16,067 nucleotides of DNA from Haloferacaceae archaeon (GCA_028274825.1 JAQCMZ010000253.1:1-16067); one strand, 5' to 3'. Numbered from the stretch's first letter, positions 1 to 8,536 are shown. Notes: generated by a model from the letters alone, not told the origin. Program-made: numbers and translations.

Positions 1-148
1 TGGAGCGATCTCCACGGACACGGTGTGTTCGGGTGTTCAGTCAACCCGACCTCGAAAGAGGAAGGTCGGGAGGACTGACAGTCGCCTGCGGGTGCTGTGC
101 AGAACCCTACACGGTGAAGCCTCGGGGCTTGCCCCCGAGGGACTTCAC
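1..148 (+). mobile_element. IS200/IS605-type right end with tnpB tail (relic, runs off window)
   Basis: This is the 3' end of an IS1341-like (tnpB-only) element. One frame stays open from base 1 to a TGA at 76-78 (reads ...HGHGVFGCSV...EGRED, stop) and may be the extreme C-terminus of TnpB. It is followed by a GC-rich non-coding tail and an 8-bp hairpin, CCTCGGGG at 120-127 paired with CCCCGAGG at 133-140, and then GACTTCAC. The same sequence recurs in inverted orientation at 10791-10938 with 4 mismatches in 148 bases. The similarity stops sharply after TTCAC, which fixes the element boundary at about base 148. In this family the 3' end of tnpB and the right end are transcribed as an omega (reRNA) guide RNA, so this piece could be an orphan guide scaffold. 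The upstream part lies outside the window, so whether an intact tnpB precedes it is unknown. Confidence 0.72.
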
Positions 149-160
149 ACAAAACCCCAA

Positions 161-192
161 TGTTTATGATTTATGTTCATAGATAAATACGT
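161..192 (+). promoter_or_regulatory. AT-rich promoter candidate of cstA
   Basis: An AT-rich patch starts 12 bases after the end of the upstream mobile element and ends 11 bases before the cstA ATG. It contains TATA-like stretches (TTTATGATTTAT at 163-174, GATAAATAC at 182-190). The first lies about 30-40 bases upstream of the ATG, compatible with a short or absent leader as is usual in haloarchaea. There is no clear Shine-Dalgarno sequence. The exact TATA box is not certain. Confidence 0.45.
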
Positions 193-203
193 GATACTCT
201 GAC

Positions 204-2048
204 ATGGTACAAGTACTATGGATTGTTGTGGCAGCCCTTGCAACATTTACCGTGGGGTATGTTGGTTATTCCCGGTATCTCGCTCAATTCCTCGAACTTG
301 ACGACACTGACGAGACACCGGCGCACAAATACGAAGATGGCCAGGAATACGTTCCAGCGAAAAAGCCAGTACTCCTCGGCCATCACTTTTCGAGTATTGC
401 TGGGGGTGCTCCCATCGTCGGCCCAATCACGGCCGGTGCGGTGTGGGGATGGGTCCCGGCACTGCTATGGATCGCAATCGGTAATCCATTGATGGGGGCC
501 GTCCACGACTTTGTCTCGCTGTCCGGGTCACTCCGACACGAGGGGCGGTCGATCGGATATATGATCGGCGAGTACGTCGGCGACCGAGGGAAGGACATGT
601 TGCTGTGGTTTGCCTTCCTGACGATCATCCTGGTCGTTGCGGTGTTTGCGCTCGTTGTCGCACTCGTGTTCAACGCCTACCCGGCGGTTGTGACTGTCTC
701 GTCACTGTACATCGGACTGGCGCTTCTCTTCGGTGCGTATCTGTACCAGTTCAATGGCCCACTGATTCCTGGGACAGCGCTGTTCGTCGCGGGTGTATTC
801 GCGTCAGTCTGGATCGGGATCCAGTACCCGGTGGCGCTGTTTGAGTTGGCTGGTGATGCGTCTCACGCAGAGGGAACGATTATTCTGCTCAGCGGTGTCG
901 GCAGTTGGGTCCCGGGCGCGTCCGCGCTTGGCGGCAACACTGCCGCGTGGATCCCGGTTGTGATGATCTACGGCGCTATCGCGAGTGCCCTGCCAGTGTG
1001 GGTACTCCTCCAGCCTCGTGATTATCTGTCATCGTTCCTCCTGTACGCCGGCGTCGGCGGAGCAATCATTGCGATCATCGTTGGATCGCTGTTCGGCACT
1101 GCTTCGCAACCGCTGGTGATCTCTGACTCCATTGGTGCCTGGAACGGATTCTGGGGAGTCGAAGGAGTGTTCCTCCCGCTATTCCCGTTGCTGTTCCTCA
1201 CGATTGCCTGCGGGACGATCAGTGGATTCCACTCTCTCGTTTCGTCGGGCACGACTGCGAAACAACTCAGCAAGGAGACTGACGCCCGTACGATTGGGTA
1301 CGGCGGGATGCTCGGTGAGGGACTCCTGGCGTCTGTTGCTCTTTCAACAATTGCGGTTGCCGGCACTACTGCCGGCGGCGGAATCGGCCGCGCGCTGCCA
1401 AACTTCGCAGATGGCGGCGGTATCATGCTGACCAGCCTTGGCGTCCCGGTGCAAATTGGATCGGTATTCATGGCGCTGGTGCTGGTGAGTTTCCTCCTGA
1501 CTTCGACTGACACGGCTGTCCGACTGGGACGGTACATGATGGAAGAAATTGTCGAAGTGACGCCTGGTCAGAATGACACTGGATTCGGCGGCGGGGTCGG
1601 CTCGCTCGCCCGCGGTCGATACACGAATCCGTTCCTGCAGATCGTTCCAGCGTACCTACTTGTCATTTCCGGACAGTGGACCGTTCTGTGGGCGCTATTC
1701 GGCGGCGCAAACCAGCTCCTGGCTGCGCTGGCCCTGCTGACAGCGACTGTCTGGCTGGCCAACTGGGACAGCACCAAACAACTTGTCTCGACCGGTGTCC
1801 CGATGGCGATCATGGCGACGATCACTATCCTGGGACTCGCCTGGCTGGCGGTTTACGAGAACCTGTATCTCCAGATTCTCCAGGGCGGTGCCGAGAGTCC
1901 CTCGGCAGTCCTCTCATCGAGTGTCCAGATTGTTCTGGCTCTCGTGTTGATTGGGCTCGCGCTGGCGTTGATTAGATTGGGTTACGGATCTATCACCGAC
2001 GCTCGGCGACAGAGCGAGACTCCGGCGGCAGAACCGAGCGACGACTGA
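204..2048 (+). CDS. cstA: CstA-family carbon starvation transporter
   Basis: This 614-residue polytopic membrane protein belongs to the CstA/BtsT family. Bacterial members take up pyruvate or peptides, often induced by carbon starvation. The family block GHHFSSIAGGAPIVGPITAG lies at residues 59-78, followed by GNPLMGAVHDF near residue 93 and a GTISGFHSLVSSGTTAKQ block in the middle. Many hydrophobic spans alternate with short acidic loops, and the C-terminus is a short acidic tail. The length is slightly shorter than E. coli CstA. ATG 204 was chosen because it follows the AT-rich promoter at a leaderless distance and opens directly into the first membrane segment. The gene stands alone: a tnpB relic lies just upstream and a T-run terminator follows. 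The family assignment is firm; the substrate (pyruvate, other small acid or peptide) cannot be told from sequence. Confidence 0.93.
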   Translation: MVQVLWIVVAALATFTVGYVGYSRYLAQFLELDDTDETPAHKYEDGQEYVPAKKPVLLGHHFSSIAGGAPIVGPITAGAVWGWVPALLWIAIGNPLMGAVHDFVSLSGSLRHEGRSIGYMIGEYVGDRGKDMLLWFAFLTIILVVAVFALVVALVFNAYPAVVTVSSLYIGLALLFGAYLYQFNGPLIPGTALFVAGVFASVWIGIQYPVALFELAGDASHAEGTIILLSGVGSWVPGASALGGNTAAWIPVVMIYGAIASALPVWVLLQPRDYLSSFLLYAGVGGAIIAIIVGSLFGTASQPLVISDSIGAWNGFWGVEGVFLPLFPLLFLTIACGTISGFHSLVSSGTTAKQLSKETDARTIGYGGMLGEGLLASVALSTIAVAGTTAGGGIGRALPNFADGGGIMLTSLGVPVQIGSVFMALVLVSFLLTSTDTAVRLGRYMMEEIVEVTPGQNDTGFGGGVGSLARGRYTNPFLQIVPAYLLVISGQWTVLWALFGGANQLLAALALLTATVWLANWDSTKQLVSTGVPMAIMATITILGLAWLAVYENLYLQILQGGAESPSAVLSSSVQIVLALVLIGLALALIRLGYGSITDARRQSETPAAEPSDD

Positions 2049-2059
2049 GGTCGCTTCCG

Positions 2060-2074
2060 CGCGCACATTTTTTG
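2060..2074 (+). terminator. T-run terminator of cstA
   Basis: A GC-rich GCGCGCACA is followed by six T at 2068-2073, beginning 20 bases after the cstA stop. Runs of T without a required hairpin end transcription in archaea. Confidence 0.5.
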
Positions 2075-2435
2075 AACACGACAACTGCGAGATAGTGACT
2101 GAGATGCGTCACGAACTGCTGGCATCGGGTTCATTTCCGTCTGACTGGATTCTGCACAACCGACTCCTCCGGCTCAGTGGGAAGAGGTCAATCTGTAGAT
2201 ATCCGGGTGAACTGGGCCGGGGGAACACTCGATATGTTGTCAGTTCACTCGAATTGAGTCACCCATAGAGTGGTCGCGAGAGCAGTCACGAGAACGTCGT
2301 CACAAAACGAGGACAAAAACACAACGGAGACGCGAAGATGATGATGAGACGAATCTCCCTTCGGGCAGCTAGCCAAGCGTCTCCAGGCTGGAGCCGATTC
2401 AAACTAGGGGTCGTGCAGAGATGACTCACCCAAAT
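2075..2435. other. non-coding spacer between cstA and the ABC operon
   Basis: No convincing gene is visible on either strand. Two weak structural features lie near its end: an inverted repeat, GGAGACGC at 2326-2333 against GCGTCTCC at 2377-2384, and inside its right arm a short palindrome CTCCAG-G-CTGGAG at 2381-2393. They could form a structured leader or be chance. No tRNA or IS end was recognised. Confidence 0.4.
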
Positions 2436-2569
2436 CATATAGACATAATAAGATTTCAGATCAGTACGTAGTGATTAACAATAAAAAGACAAATATTACC
2501 AAGAATAGATATAATTGAAGCATATATCAACATTATAATCGTTTTTATCCAATCTGCTGAGTTAGGTTG
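2436..2569 (+). promoter_or_regulatory. AT-rich promoter region of the ABC operon
   Basis: About 130 bases are strikingly AT-rich compared with everything around them, with many A/T runs. A TATA-like TTTTTAT lies at 2542-2548, some 22-28 bases before the ATG at 2570, and a second TTATAAT lies at 2533-2539. This fits a leaderless transcript starting at or near the ATG. The rest of the block could hold operator sites, for example for phosphate control, but no clear palindrome was found. Confidence 0.6.
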
Positions 2570-3745
2570 ATGATGGACCAGAAACCATCTGTGAACGGTA
2601 CCGAGGACAAGACCCGACGAGACGTACTTGCTGGAACTGGAGCCGCGCTCGCGTTCGGCACAGCAGGCTGTATGGGGATCAGTGGAGGTGGCGGGTCCCA
2701 GTCTGGCGGCAAAGAGTATCAGGTTGGATACGGCGATTATGAGACGACAGTCGATTCAGCGAACTTTCCAACGGATAAGCTGTACTACTACGCCGTGCAA
2801 ACTGGTTGGATGAACTGGGCGTCTGTTATGGAGGAGGTCAAAACCAAGTTTGGGTTCGATATGAACGACGACCAGCGGTCGTCTGGCGAAGCGCTCACAC
2901 ATATCCGGTCTAACGCCGCGAACCCGACCCATTCGGGGTACAATGGGGGATACTCGTATGGAGTCGAGGCGATGAAAGACGGATTCACGACCGACTTCAA
3001 ACCGACTGGGTGGGACAAGGTACCTGTTGATCTCCGGACAGATAACGGTCATATGACCACTACCCGTGTAGTGACGACAGCGGTCACTTACCGGAAGGAT
3101 ATATACGAAGAGCGTGGTCTCGACGAGCCGGAAACTTGGGAGGACTTGAAAAACCCAGAGATCGCGAAAGATCTGTGGATCGAGAATCCGCAAGCGGCAC
3201 AAGGGCTTGCGATGTGTCTCTCGATTAACAATGCCTACGGCGGTGACCTCGACAATGTCCAGCCCGTCATCGATTATTACGATGATGTTATCGAGGAAGG
3301 AGCACAGATTCAGGGAGATGCTGACCAATTGTTCACTGCCGGAGAGATATCGACTCGAGTCGGATACGATTACCACGCACTCAACACCAGATACAATTAC
3401 GACGATTTTGACGAGGATCAGGTTGGCCTCGCGCTTCTCACTGGACCAGACGGCACCCCAGGGGCGATTAACATCCCGTACGGTTTCGGTATGCTCGATC
3501 AGGCCCCGAATCCGGAGGCAGCAAAAGTATTCATGGATTATGTGTTGTCGTTGGAAGGACAGCGGGTCTTTCTCGACGCGTACGTCCGTCCAGTCCGGTG
3601 GCAAGAGCTCGATCTTCCCAGTGAGTTCCCTGACGTGTCTGAATACGAGAGAACTGAGTTCACCGTCGATCAGGTCGAACTCGTCGAAAAACAATCAGAT
3701 ATTATCAGTGACATTGGCGAAGGCGCCGACATCGCAGGGTTCTGA
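2570..3745 (+). CDS. ABC transporter substrate-binding lipoprotein (family 1, PhnS/AfuA-like)
   Basis: This is the extracytoplasmic binding protein of the ABC importer encoded by the next three genes. The N-terminus has a twin-arginine signal (TRRDVLAGTGAALAFGTAGC) whose cysteine, residue 34 counting from ATG 2570, is a lipobox anchor. A Gly/Ser linker follows. The mature part shows the type II binding-protein layout, with a YRKDIYEERGLDEPETWEDL segment typical of iron, polyamine, thiamine and aminoethylphosphonate binders and a C-terminal VFMDYVLSLEGQ segment. At 391 residues it has the usual family length. The frame also allows TTG 2567 and ATG 2573; ATG 2570 sits best relative to the TATA box. 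Only 2 bases separate it from the first permease. The ligand is not determined. The metallophosphoesterase at the operon end hints at an organophosphorus compound (inference). Confidence 0.85.
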   Translation: MMDQKPSVNGTEDKTRRDVLAGTGAALAFGTAGCMGISGGGGSQSGGKEYQVGYGDYETTVDSANFPTDKLYYYAVQTGWMNWASVMEEVKTKFGFDMNDDQRSSGEALTHIRSNAANPTHSGYNGGYSYGVEAMKDGFTTDFKPTGWDKVPVDLRTDNGHMTTTRVVTTAVTYRKDIYEERGLDEPETWEDLKNPEIAKDLWIENPQAAQGLAMCLSINNAYGGDLDNVQPVIDYYDDVIEEGAQIQGDADQLFTAGEISTRVGYDYHALNTRYNYDDFDEDQVGLALLTGPDGTPGAINIPYGFGMLDQAPNPEAAKVFMDYVLSLEGQRVFLDAYVRPVRWQELDLPSEFPDVSEYERTEFTVDQVELVEKQSDIISDIGEGADIAGF

Positions 3746-3747
3746 TC

Positions 3748-4662
3748 ATGGCGGCCGAGTCGGGAACCGATCCCAACGCTGTTGAACGGATCTTGCGGCA
3801 GTTCGTCAGCCCAGATACCGAGATACAGCGGAGGCGCCGCCGCATTGTCGGTCTCTGTTTCCCGTTTTTTGCTCTCGCAACGATTTCGGCGTTTATTCCG
3901 ATGGCCACGATGCTTCGAGGATCGCTGTCTACTGATCCATACGAGAGTATTGGCTGGACAGTCGATTTCTATGCGAGGTTAGTGACGGACCCTGTCTATC
4001 TCGAGATCGCCTGGAACACACTATGGTTTGCGACACTGACGACAGTCGTCGCGGTGGTCATCGGTATCAGCGTGGCACACTGTTTGGAAAAATACAACCT
4101 CCCGTTCGAACGTATTCTTGTCGCGTTGATCTCATTCCCAATCGCGGTTCCCGGAATCATCGTCGCATTTCTGATCATCGTGATTCTGGGCCGTACAGGT
4201 CTCATCACGAATGCTCTCGCGGCCCTGCTCAACGGTGACCCAATCGGGCTCGCGACAGCTACCACCGTGTTTGGACTATTTTTGGCGTATCTTTACTCTC
4301 TGATCCCACGGGCAGCGATGGTGATGCGAGGGACGTACGCGGAGGTTAACGAGGACGCGGAGGAAGCTGCCCGGTCTCTCGGTGCCAGCCCGCTCAAGAC
4401 GTTCTATGCCGTCACTCTTCCACAGATCCGCCCCGGTGTGGTCGCAGCATTTATTCTGACGTTTCGGACCGCACTCACAATCTTCGGGACGGTGCTCGTG
4501 TTGCAGAGTCTCGGGGTGGCGACACTTCGGATCCAACACGAGATTGCCAACGGCTTCGAAGTCCAGACTGCCGCTTCTATCGGATTCTTGTATTTTGTGT
4601 TTATGATCGCGTTCACCTACGTCGGTCTCCAGTTCACCAGCGCTGAGGTGACGACCGTATGA
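3748..4662 (+). CDS. ABC transporter permease 1 (PotB/PhnU-like)
   Basis: Membrane subunit of the importer. After a charged cytoplasmic N-terminus of about 33 residues come about six hydrophobic segments. The conserved cytoplasmic EAA loop, which docks on the ATPase, lies at about residues 206-230 (EEAARSLGAS... ending in LPQIRPG). The length of 304 residues is normal for the BPD_transp_1 family. ATG 3748 follows the binding-protein stop by 2 bases. The 3' end overlaps the next permease by 4 bases (ATGA), indicating translational coupling. Which substrate subclass it belongs to is not resolved. Confidence 0.88.
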   Translation: MAAESGTDPNAVERILRQFVSPDTEIQRRRRRIVGLCFPFFALATISAFIPMATMLRGSLSTDPYESIGWTVDFYARLVTDPVYLEIAWNTLWFATLTTVVAVVIGISVAHCLEKYNLPFERILVALISFPIAVPGIIVAFLIIVILGRTGLITNALAALLNGDPIGLATATTVFGLFLAYLYSLIPRAAMVMRGTYAEVNEDAEEAARSLGASPLKTFYAVTLPQIRPGVVAAFILTFRTALTIFGTVLVLQSLGVATLRIQHEIANGFEVQTAASIGFLYFVFMIAFTYVGLQFTSAEVTTV

Positions 4663-5591
4663 GCGGTCCGACACAACGTTCCGATGAGAACCCGGAAGCA
4701 GAAAACAGCCCGGTGCTCTCGGATGGAGATACTGTTGTCAATCGGTCTCGGCTCGCTCGATTCGACCCAGGCGGTACCTTCGGAACACCCCTACTACTGG
4801 TGGGCTTGGTAGTGACACTCATGTTTTTGATCCTGCCAGTCGTGCTAACTGTCTTCGCGTCGTTCGCGACCGACTGGACAGGTATCCTCCCGAGTGGGTT
4901 CTACACTGTGGAAAATTGGATGAAAGCTCTCACAGGCGATGTCGGCAGTCAGCGAGGTCTCGGAGACGGGCTCTGGTTCAGCGCACTGCTCGCGACCGGC
5001 GGGATGGTTATCAACATTCTCATTGGTGTCCCGGTGGCTTATGCTGTTACTCGCTACGAGTTTCCGGGTCGCGACTGGATCAATACCTTTTCAATCCTCC
5101 CGATCGCCCCAGGGATCATTCTGGGTGTGGCGTTTCTCCAGACGTATCCTCAGTATGCTGGATCGGTGTTCGGATTGATTGTCGGATATTCTATCTTAAA
5201 ATCGCCGTTCATGGTGCTGATAGTGCAGAGTTCGTTCCAGTCGATGGATCTGCGACAACTAGAAGAAACCGGTCGCTCATTGGGCGCGTCTTGGCTCCGC
5301 ACGTTCGTGACGGTCATCGTCCCTAATGCAAAAAAGGGGATTTTGGCCGGGGCGATTGTCACGTGGATTCTGGCCGCTGCCGAGTTCAATTTCACTTGGT
5401 TGGTGTACGCACGCGGTCCCGAGCCATTTGCCCTGTTCTTGTACTCTGCCATCACTCGGAACCCGATTCTGATCGCCGCAGCGGGGGTTTCCGTGTACTT
5501 TCTGATCGTCATGCTGGCCGTGATGATTATTCAACTCATCGGTGGCACAGGATTCAGTACGACTCGCAATGCTGAATTGAGAGACAATTAA
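4659..5591 (+). CDS. ABC transporter permease 2 (PotC/PhnV-like)
   Basis: Second membrane subunit, forming a heterodimer with the preceding permease. It has an acidic cytoplasmic N-terminus of about 42 residues, unusually long for the family but common in haloarchaea. Hydrophobic segments start at about residue 43, and an EAA-type loop lies at about residues 201-228 (LEETGRSLGASWLRTF... ending in PNAKKG). Here the canonical EAA is degenerate (EET), as often in one of the two permeases of a pair. The start overlaps the previous stop as ATGA. It is followed 18 bases later by the ATPase gene. Confidence 0.87.
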   Translation: MSGPTQRSDENPEAENSPVLSDGDTVVNRSRLARFDPGGTFGTPLLLVGLVVTLMFLILPVVLTVFASFATDWTGILPSGFYTVENWMKALTGDVGSQRGLGDGLWFSALLATGGMVINILIGVPVAYAVTRYEFPGRDWINTFSILPIAPGIILGVAFLQTYPQYAGSVFGLIVGYSILKSPFMVLIVQSSFQSMDLRQLEETGRSLGASWLRTFVTVIVPNAKKGILAGAIVTWILAAAEFNFTWLVYARGPEPFALFLYSAITRNPILIAAAGVSVYFLIVMLAVMIIQLIGGTGFSTTRNAELRDN

Positions 5592-5609
5592 CGACGGACG
5601 ATACCAATA

Positions 5610-6671
5610 ATGGCAATTATCACCCTCGATTCAATCGAGAAAACATACGGAACAGAGACAGCAGTGGATGGAATTGACTTAGAGATAGCCGACGGTGAAG
5701 TACTGGGCGTTGTGGGACCATCTGGCTGTGGGAAAACGACCACACTGAGAACAGTCGCAGGATTCGAAACCCCCACAGACGGACAGGTCCACTTTGACGA
5801 CCAGAACGTCACGGACGTCCCACCTGAAAACCGCAACGTCGGATTAGTCTTCCAATCGTATGCGCTGTTCGAAAACATGAGTGTTCGCGCAAACGTCGCG
5901 TTCGGCCTGAAGATGCAGGGCGTCTCGAAGCGAGATCGTAGTCGTCGTGCCGAGGAACTACTAGAAATGGTGGGAATAGCCGAACTCGCCGATAGAAGTC
6001 CCGAAAACCTCTCCGGCGGCCAACAGCAGCGCGTCGGACTCGCGAGGGCGCTGGCGATTGAGCCAAACGTGCTCCTGTTAGACGAACCGATGACGGGACT
6101 TGATGCCAAACTCAAAGCCCGACTTCAACAAGAAATTCGCACGCTTCTCACCGATCTTGGAACCACCGTGTTGTATGTGACCCACGATCAGGAGGAGGCG
6201 ATGAGGATGTGTGACCGGATTGCGGTGATGCGAGACGGCACAATCGAACAGGTGGGAACACCATCGGAGATCTACGAGCGGCCCGAGACGCCGTTCATCG
6301 CCGACTTCGTCGGCACGTCGAATCTGTTCACCGGTGACGCGTCCAACGGGAAAATCGATCTCGGATTCACGACACTCGAGATGGACGGGCTGAGTGACAC
6401 CATCTCGGGCGTCACAATCTGTGTCCGGCCCGACGATTTCGACCTTGAGACTGGGGCTATCCAGGCCACTGTGGAAGATATCACCTACCTGGGAAGCGTC
6501 TCAAGGATCACGGCCTCGCTTCCCAACGGAACCCCGGTCATCCTGGAGAGCGACTCGATCGATCCTGCCGTCGGGAGTCGGTTGTCTGTCGATTTCGACG
6601 AAGATGATGCCCATATTATCGAGACTCAAGCAAGTGCTTCGATAAAATCGGCCGAGATTACGAGCCTATGA
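5610..6671 (+). CDS. ABC transporter ATP-binding protein (PotA/FbpC/PhnT-like)
   Basis: ATPase driving the importer. All nucleotide-binding motifs are intact: Walker A GPSGCGKT at residues 36-43, Q-loop Gln 82, signature LSGGQQQR at 134-141, Walker B VLLLDE at 154-159 followed by the D-loop GLDA, and the switch His 192 in VTHD. The region after about residue 235 (FVGTSNLF onward) is a C-terminal TOBE-like regulatory domain, which groups it with the MalK/PotA/FbpC set of importer ATPases. The length of 353 residues is typical. It ends with a 4-base overlap (ATGA) with the metallophosphoesterase gene, so the two are almost certainly cotranslated. Confidence 0.93.
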   Translation: MAIITLDSIEKTYGTETAVDGIDLEIADGEVLGVVGPSGCGKTTTLRTVAGFETPTDGQVHFDDQNVTDVPPENRNVGLVFQSYALFENMSVRANVAFGLKMQGVSKRDRSRRAEELLEMVGIAELADRSPENLSGGQQQRVGLARALAIEPNVLLLDEPMTGLDAKLKARLQQEIRTLLTDLGTTVLYVTHDQEEAMRMCDRIAVMRDGTIEQVGTPSEIYERPETPFIADFVGTSNLFTGDASNGKIDLGFTTLEMDGLSDTISGVTICVRPDDFDLETGAIQATVEDITYLGSVSRITASLPNGTPVILESDSIDPAVGSRLSVDFDEDDAHIIETQASASIKSAEITSL

Positions 6672-7630
6672 CTGCATCACCCCCACGGGTCGGAACGATG
6701 CCGACCGGGACTCCAACGCTGGAAAACAGCACGACTCTCGCCCGTCTGGCTCGCCCCCGATCGCCAGAGAAAACGATACTCGCTGTCATTGCTGACCCAC
6801 ACATTGCGACACGAGCTGAAAACACGTGGAAACAGTTCGACCAGACCGAGCGTCTGTTGACACGAGCGGTCAGTAAAGTACAGATGATGGACGTCGATGG
6901 GGTCGTCATCTTGGGAGACCTCACGAAAGACGGTGAACTGTGGAACTTCGACAAGTACGATGAGATAATCGATCCTGTGGCAGCACCGACGGTTACACTG
7001 CCTGGAAATCACGATGCCCCGAAGCAATTCGATAACCACCCGGGACAACCTCTCGAAGAGTTCAGACAGCGGTATACACAGAGTCGGTATCCGATAATCA
7101 AGCGCCTCGATCCGATTGAATTGATCGGACTCAACACCGCCTTTCACCCGGAGAGTCACCTCACCAACGGCCATGGCGGAAAAGTGTCAAGTCGGCAGCT
7201 CCATAGACTCGATCAGTTGCTCTCAGAAACGACAACACCGATAGTGTTCATGCATCATAATCTCCACGAACTTCCACACAATCCCGGTGGGGACTGGCAG
7301 AATTTCCCGGTTGAGGATCCTTGTCGACTCCGGGCGATACTATCAGAACATGACGCCAATATCGTGCTATCCGGTCATCAGCATCTTGTGGGGACTCATC
7401 AACGAGATGGAGTCAGAGAGTTAATCGCGCCAGCAGTCTGTTCATATCCCATATCGATACTCACGGTCGAAATCGGGCCGTCTGGAACGACTGTCGTGAT
7501 ACATCCACTAGGAGACAGCTCGATGCAAGAAACTGCCTACAAACAGGCAATCAGCGGGAACAAAATGGGGAGAGGTATTGCTGCAAGAGCCGGGATTGCA
7601 CTTGAGTCTCTCCCACTCCTGAACGAGTAG
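6668..7630 (+). CDS. class III metallophosphoesterase in ABC operon
   Basis: A calcineurin-like phosphoesterase of the CpdA/Icc/GpdQ type, which hydrolyses phosphodiesters or phosphomonoesters with a dinuclear metal centre. All expected ligands are visible: D43-x-H45 (IADPH), GD at 83-84, GNHD at 113-116, H196 in FMHHN, and GHQH at 236-239. No signal peptide or membrane span is evident, so it probably acts in the cytoplasm on the imported compound. The first 34 residues before the catalytic core are not conserved-looking. ATG 6668 is supported by the 4-base overlap with the ATPase stop, though ATG 6698 is also in frame. The coupling with an importer suggests that it splits the imported substrate, for example a glycerophosphodiester, as GpdQ does. 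That is inference. No cyclic-nucleotide role is indicated. Confidence 0.88.
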   Translation: MTASPPRVGTMPTGTPTLENSTTLARLARPRSPEKTILAVIADPHIATRAENTWKQFDQTERLLTRAVSKVQMMDVDGVVILGDLTKDGELWNFDKYDEIIDPVAAPTVTLPGNHDAPKQFDNHPGQPLEEFRQRYTQSRYPIIKRLDPIELIGLNTAFHPESHLTNGHGGKVSSRQLHRLDQLLSETTTPIVFMHHNLHELPHNPGGDWQNFPVEDPCRLRAILSEHDANIVLSGHQHLVGTHQRDGVRELIAPAVCSYPISILTVEIGPSGTTVVIHPLGDSSMQETAYKQAISGNKMGRGIAARAGIALESLPLLNE

Positions 7631-7956
7631 TCTGCACGCTTCGCCGTCTCAGACAGAACGCACACGGATCAAAATCCGAACAGAGTTACGAGGTCACCAG
7701 CAACCAATCCAAATCATTCGCCTCTAATACGGCGAGTAAATGACGTAGTGTCGGCACATCCTTGCTATCTCCCTGATCCTCCACTATATCTGGGTGTCAG
7801 CTTTCCCGATCACGGGAACCGCCGCCAAATGACACACAGTCGGGATCACGGATTGTCTGCGCACTCTTGATTAATTACTTTTCTGCGTGGCTACGGAGAT
7901 GTCCTGAGGATTGCAGATAACTCTCGTATGGCATCCGATCTGACGGCCGTCGGTTC
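7631..7956. other. non-coding spacer between two convergent gene groups
   Basis: The ABC operon (+) and the lipoprotein pseudogene (-) both end here. No gene was recognised on either strand. A small stem, TTCCCG-ATCA-CGGGAA at about 7804-7819, could act as a bidirectional stop signal, but no T-run follows it. An A/T patch (TTGATTAATTACTTTT) lies near 7868-7883. Confidence 0.4.
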
Positions 7957-8536
7957 TCACCCGTGTCTCACCTGATCGAATGCCGGTTCTGGTGTGGCTG
8001 CAATTGCAGTTACTCCGTCGCCGTCGACCCGGGCCCTCGCTCGGACGAACCGACGAGTTTCGTCACCGCTGGTGGCCGTTAGTTCCGAGACTGTGGCTGT
8101 GGACCCCAGCAAGGGTGTTGAGCCTGATTCCATCCACCCGCTCGTCGGCTCCACTTCGATGTCGGTCGTGAGCTGGACGACACGGGCTTCCTCAAGTGCG
8201 GTGACCGGGTCTCGTAGCAGCTCCTGCTGTTCGAGCTGACCACTGGGGCCGTAACGAGTCCGAACACACCACCGCCAGCTTGTACACACGGCGATACACC
8301 GTCGCGTTCACATCTCTTCGAGCGGTCATCTCGACATCGCCGCTGAGATTGCCCGTCACCGTGGTCTCGACGGTCGTCTCCGCATTGACTATCTCTGCGA
8401 CTCTGGCTCCCTCGGGCAACACCGCGGCCGTGTCAGCGGCCGCCTGGATTGGCTCGGGATCGTCTGGCACCACACTACAGCCGGCCAGCCACACGAGCGC
8501 GACTGACATCAGACCCCGGCGAGAAACTGGATACAT
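7957..8536 (-). pseudogene. DUF6517-like lipoprotein, broken by two frameshifts
   Basis: A secreted lipoprotein gene of about 193 codons, starting at the ATG at 8536 and ending at the TGA at 7959-7957. The N-terminus is a twin-arginine lipoprotein signal (SRRGLMSVALVWLAGC). The first frame reads well to RRVYKLA near 8260, a second frame supplies GGVFGLVTAPV to about 8235, and a third carries QLEQQELLRDPVTALEEARVV to the end. Each junction needs one missing base on the - strand. The pieces resemble the haloarchaeal DUF6517 pattern (VTxxxxVxGxVxxxxxRxxxxxxYR, then a GVFxLxTxPxV block), but this family name is from memory and moderate. The gene follows its upstream neighbour by one base, so it was the last gene of a cupin operon. 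Sequencing errors are an alternative to true decay. Confidence 0.6.

Noticed and set aside
2326..2393. Inverted repeat before the ABC operon as a riboswitch
   Set aside because: Only an 8-bp stem with a 43-base loop and a small palindrome; no match to a known riboswitch core, and the operon transcript is probably leaderless from about 2570.
2756..3694. Long - strand frame (312 codons) opposite the binding-protein gene
   Set aside because: It is the antisense shadow of a clear lipoprotein gene; its composition is basic and hydrophobic without motifs.
6668..7630. Metallophosphoesterase as a cyclic-nucleotide phosphodiesterase (cpdA)
   Set aside because: Motifs are shared by the whole class III family; the operon context points to an imported substrate, so the cpdA name is not supported.
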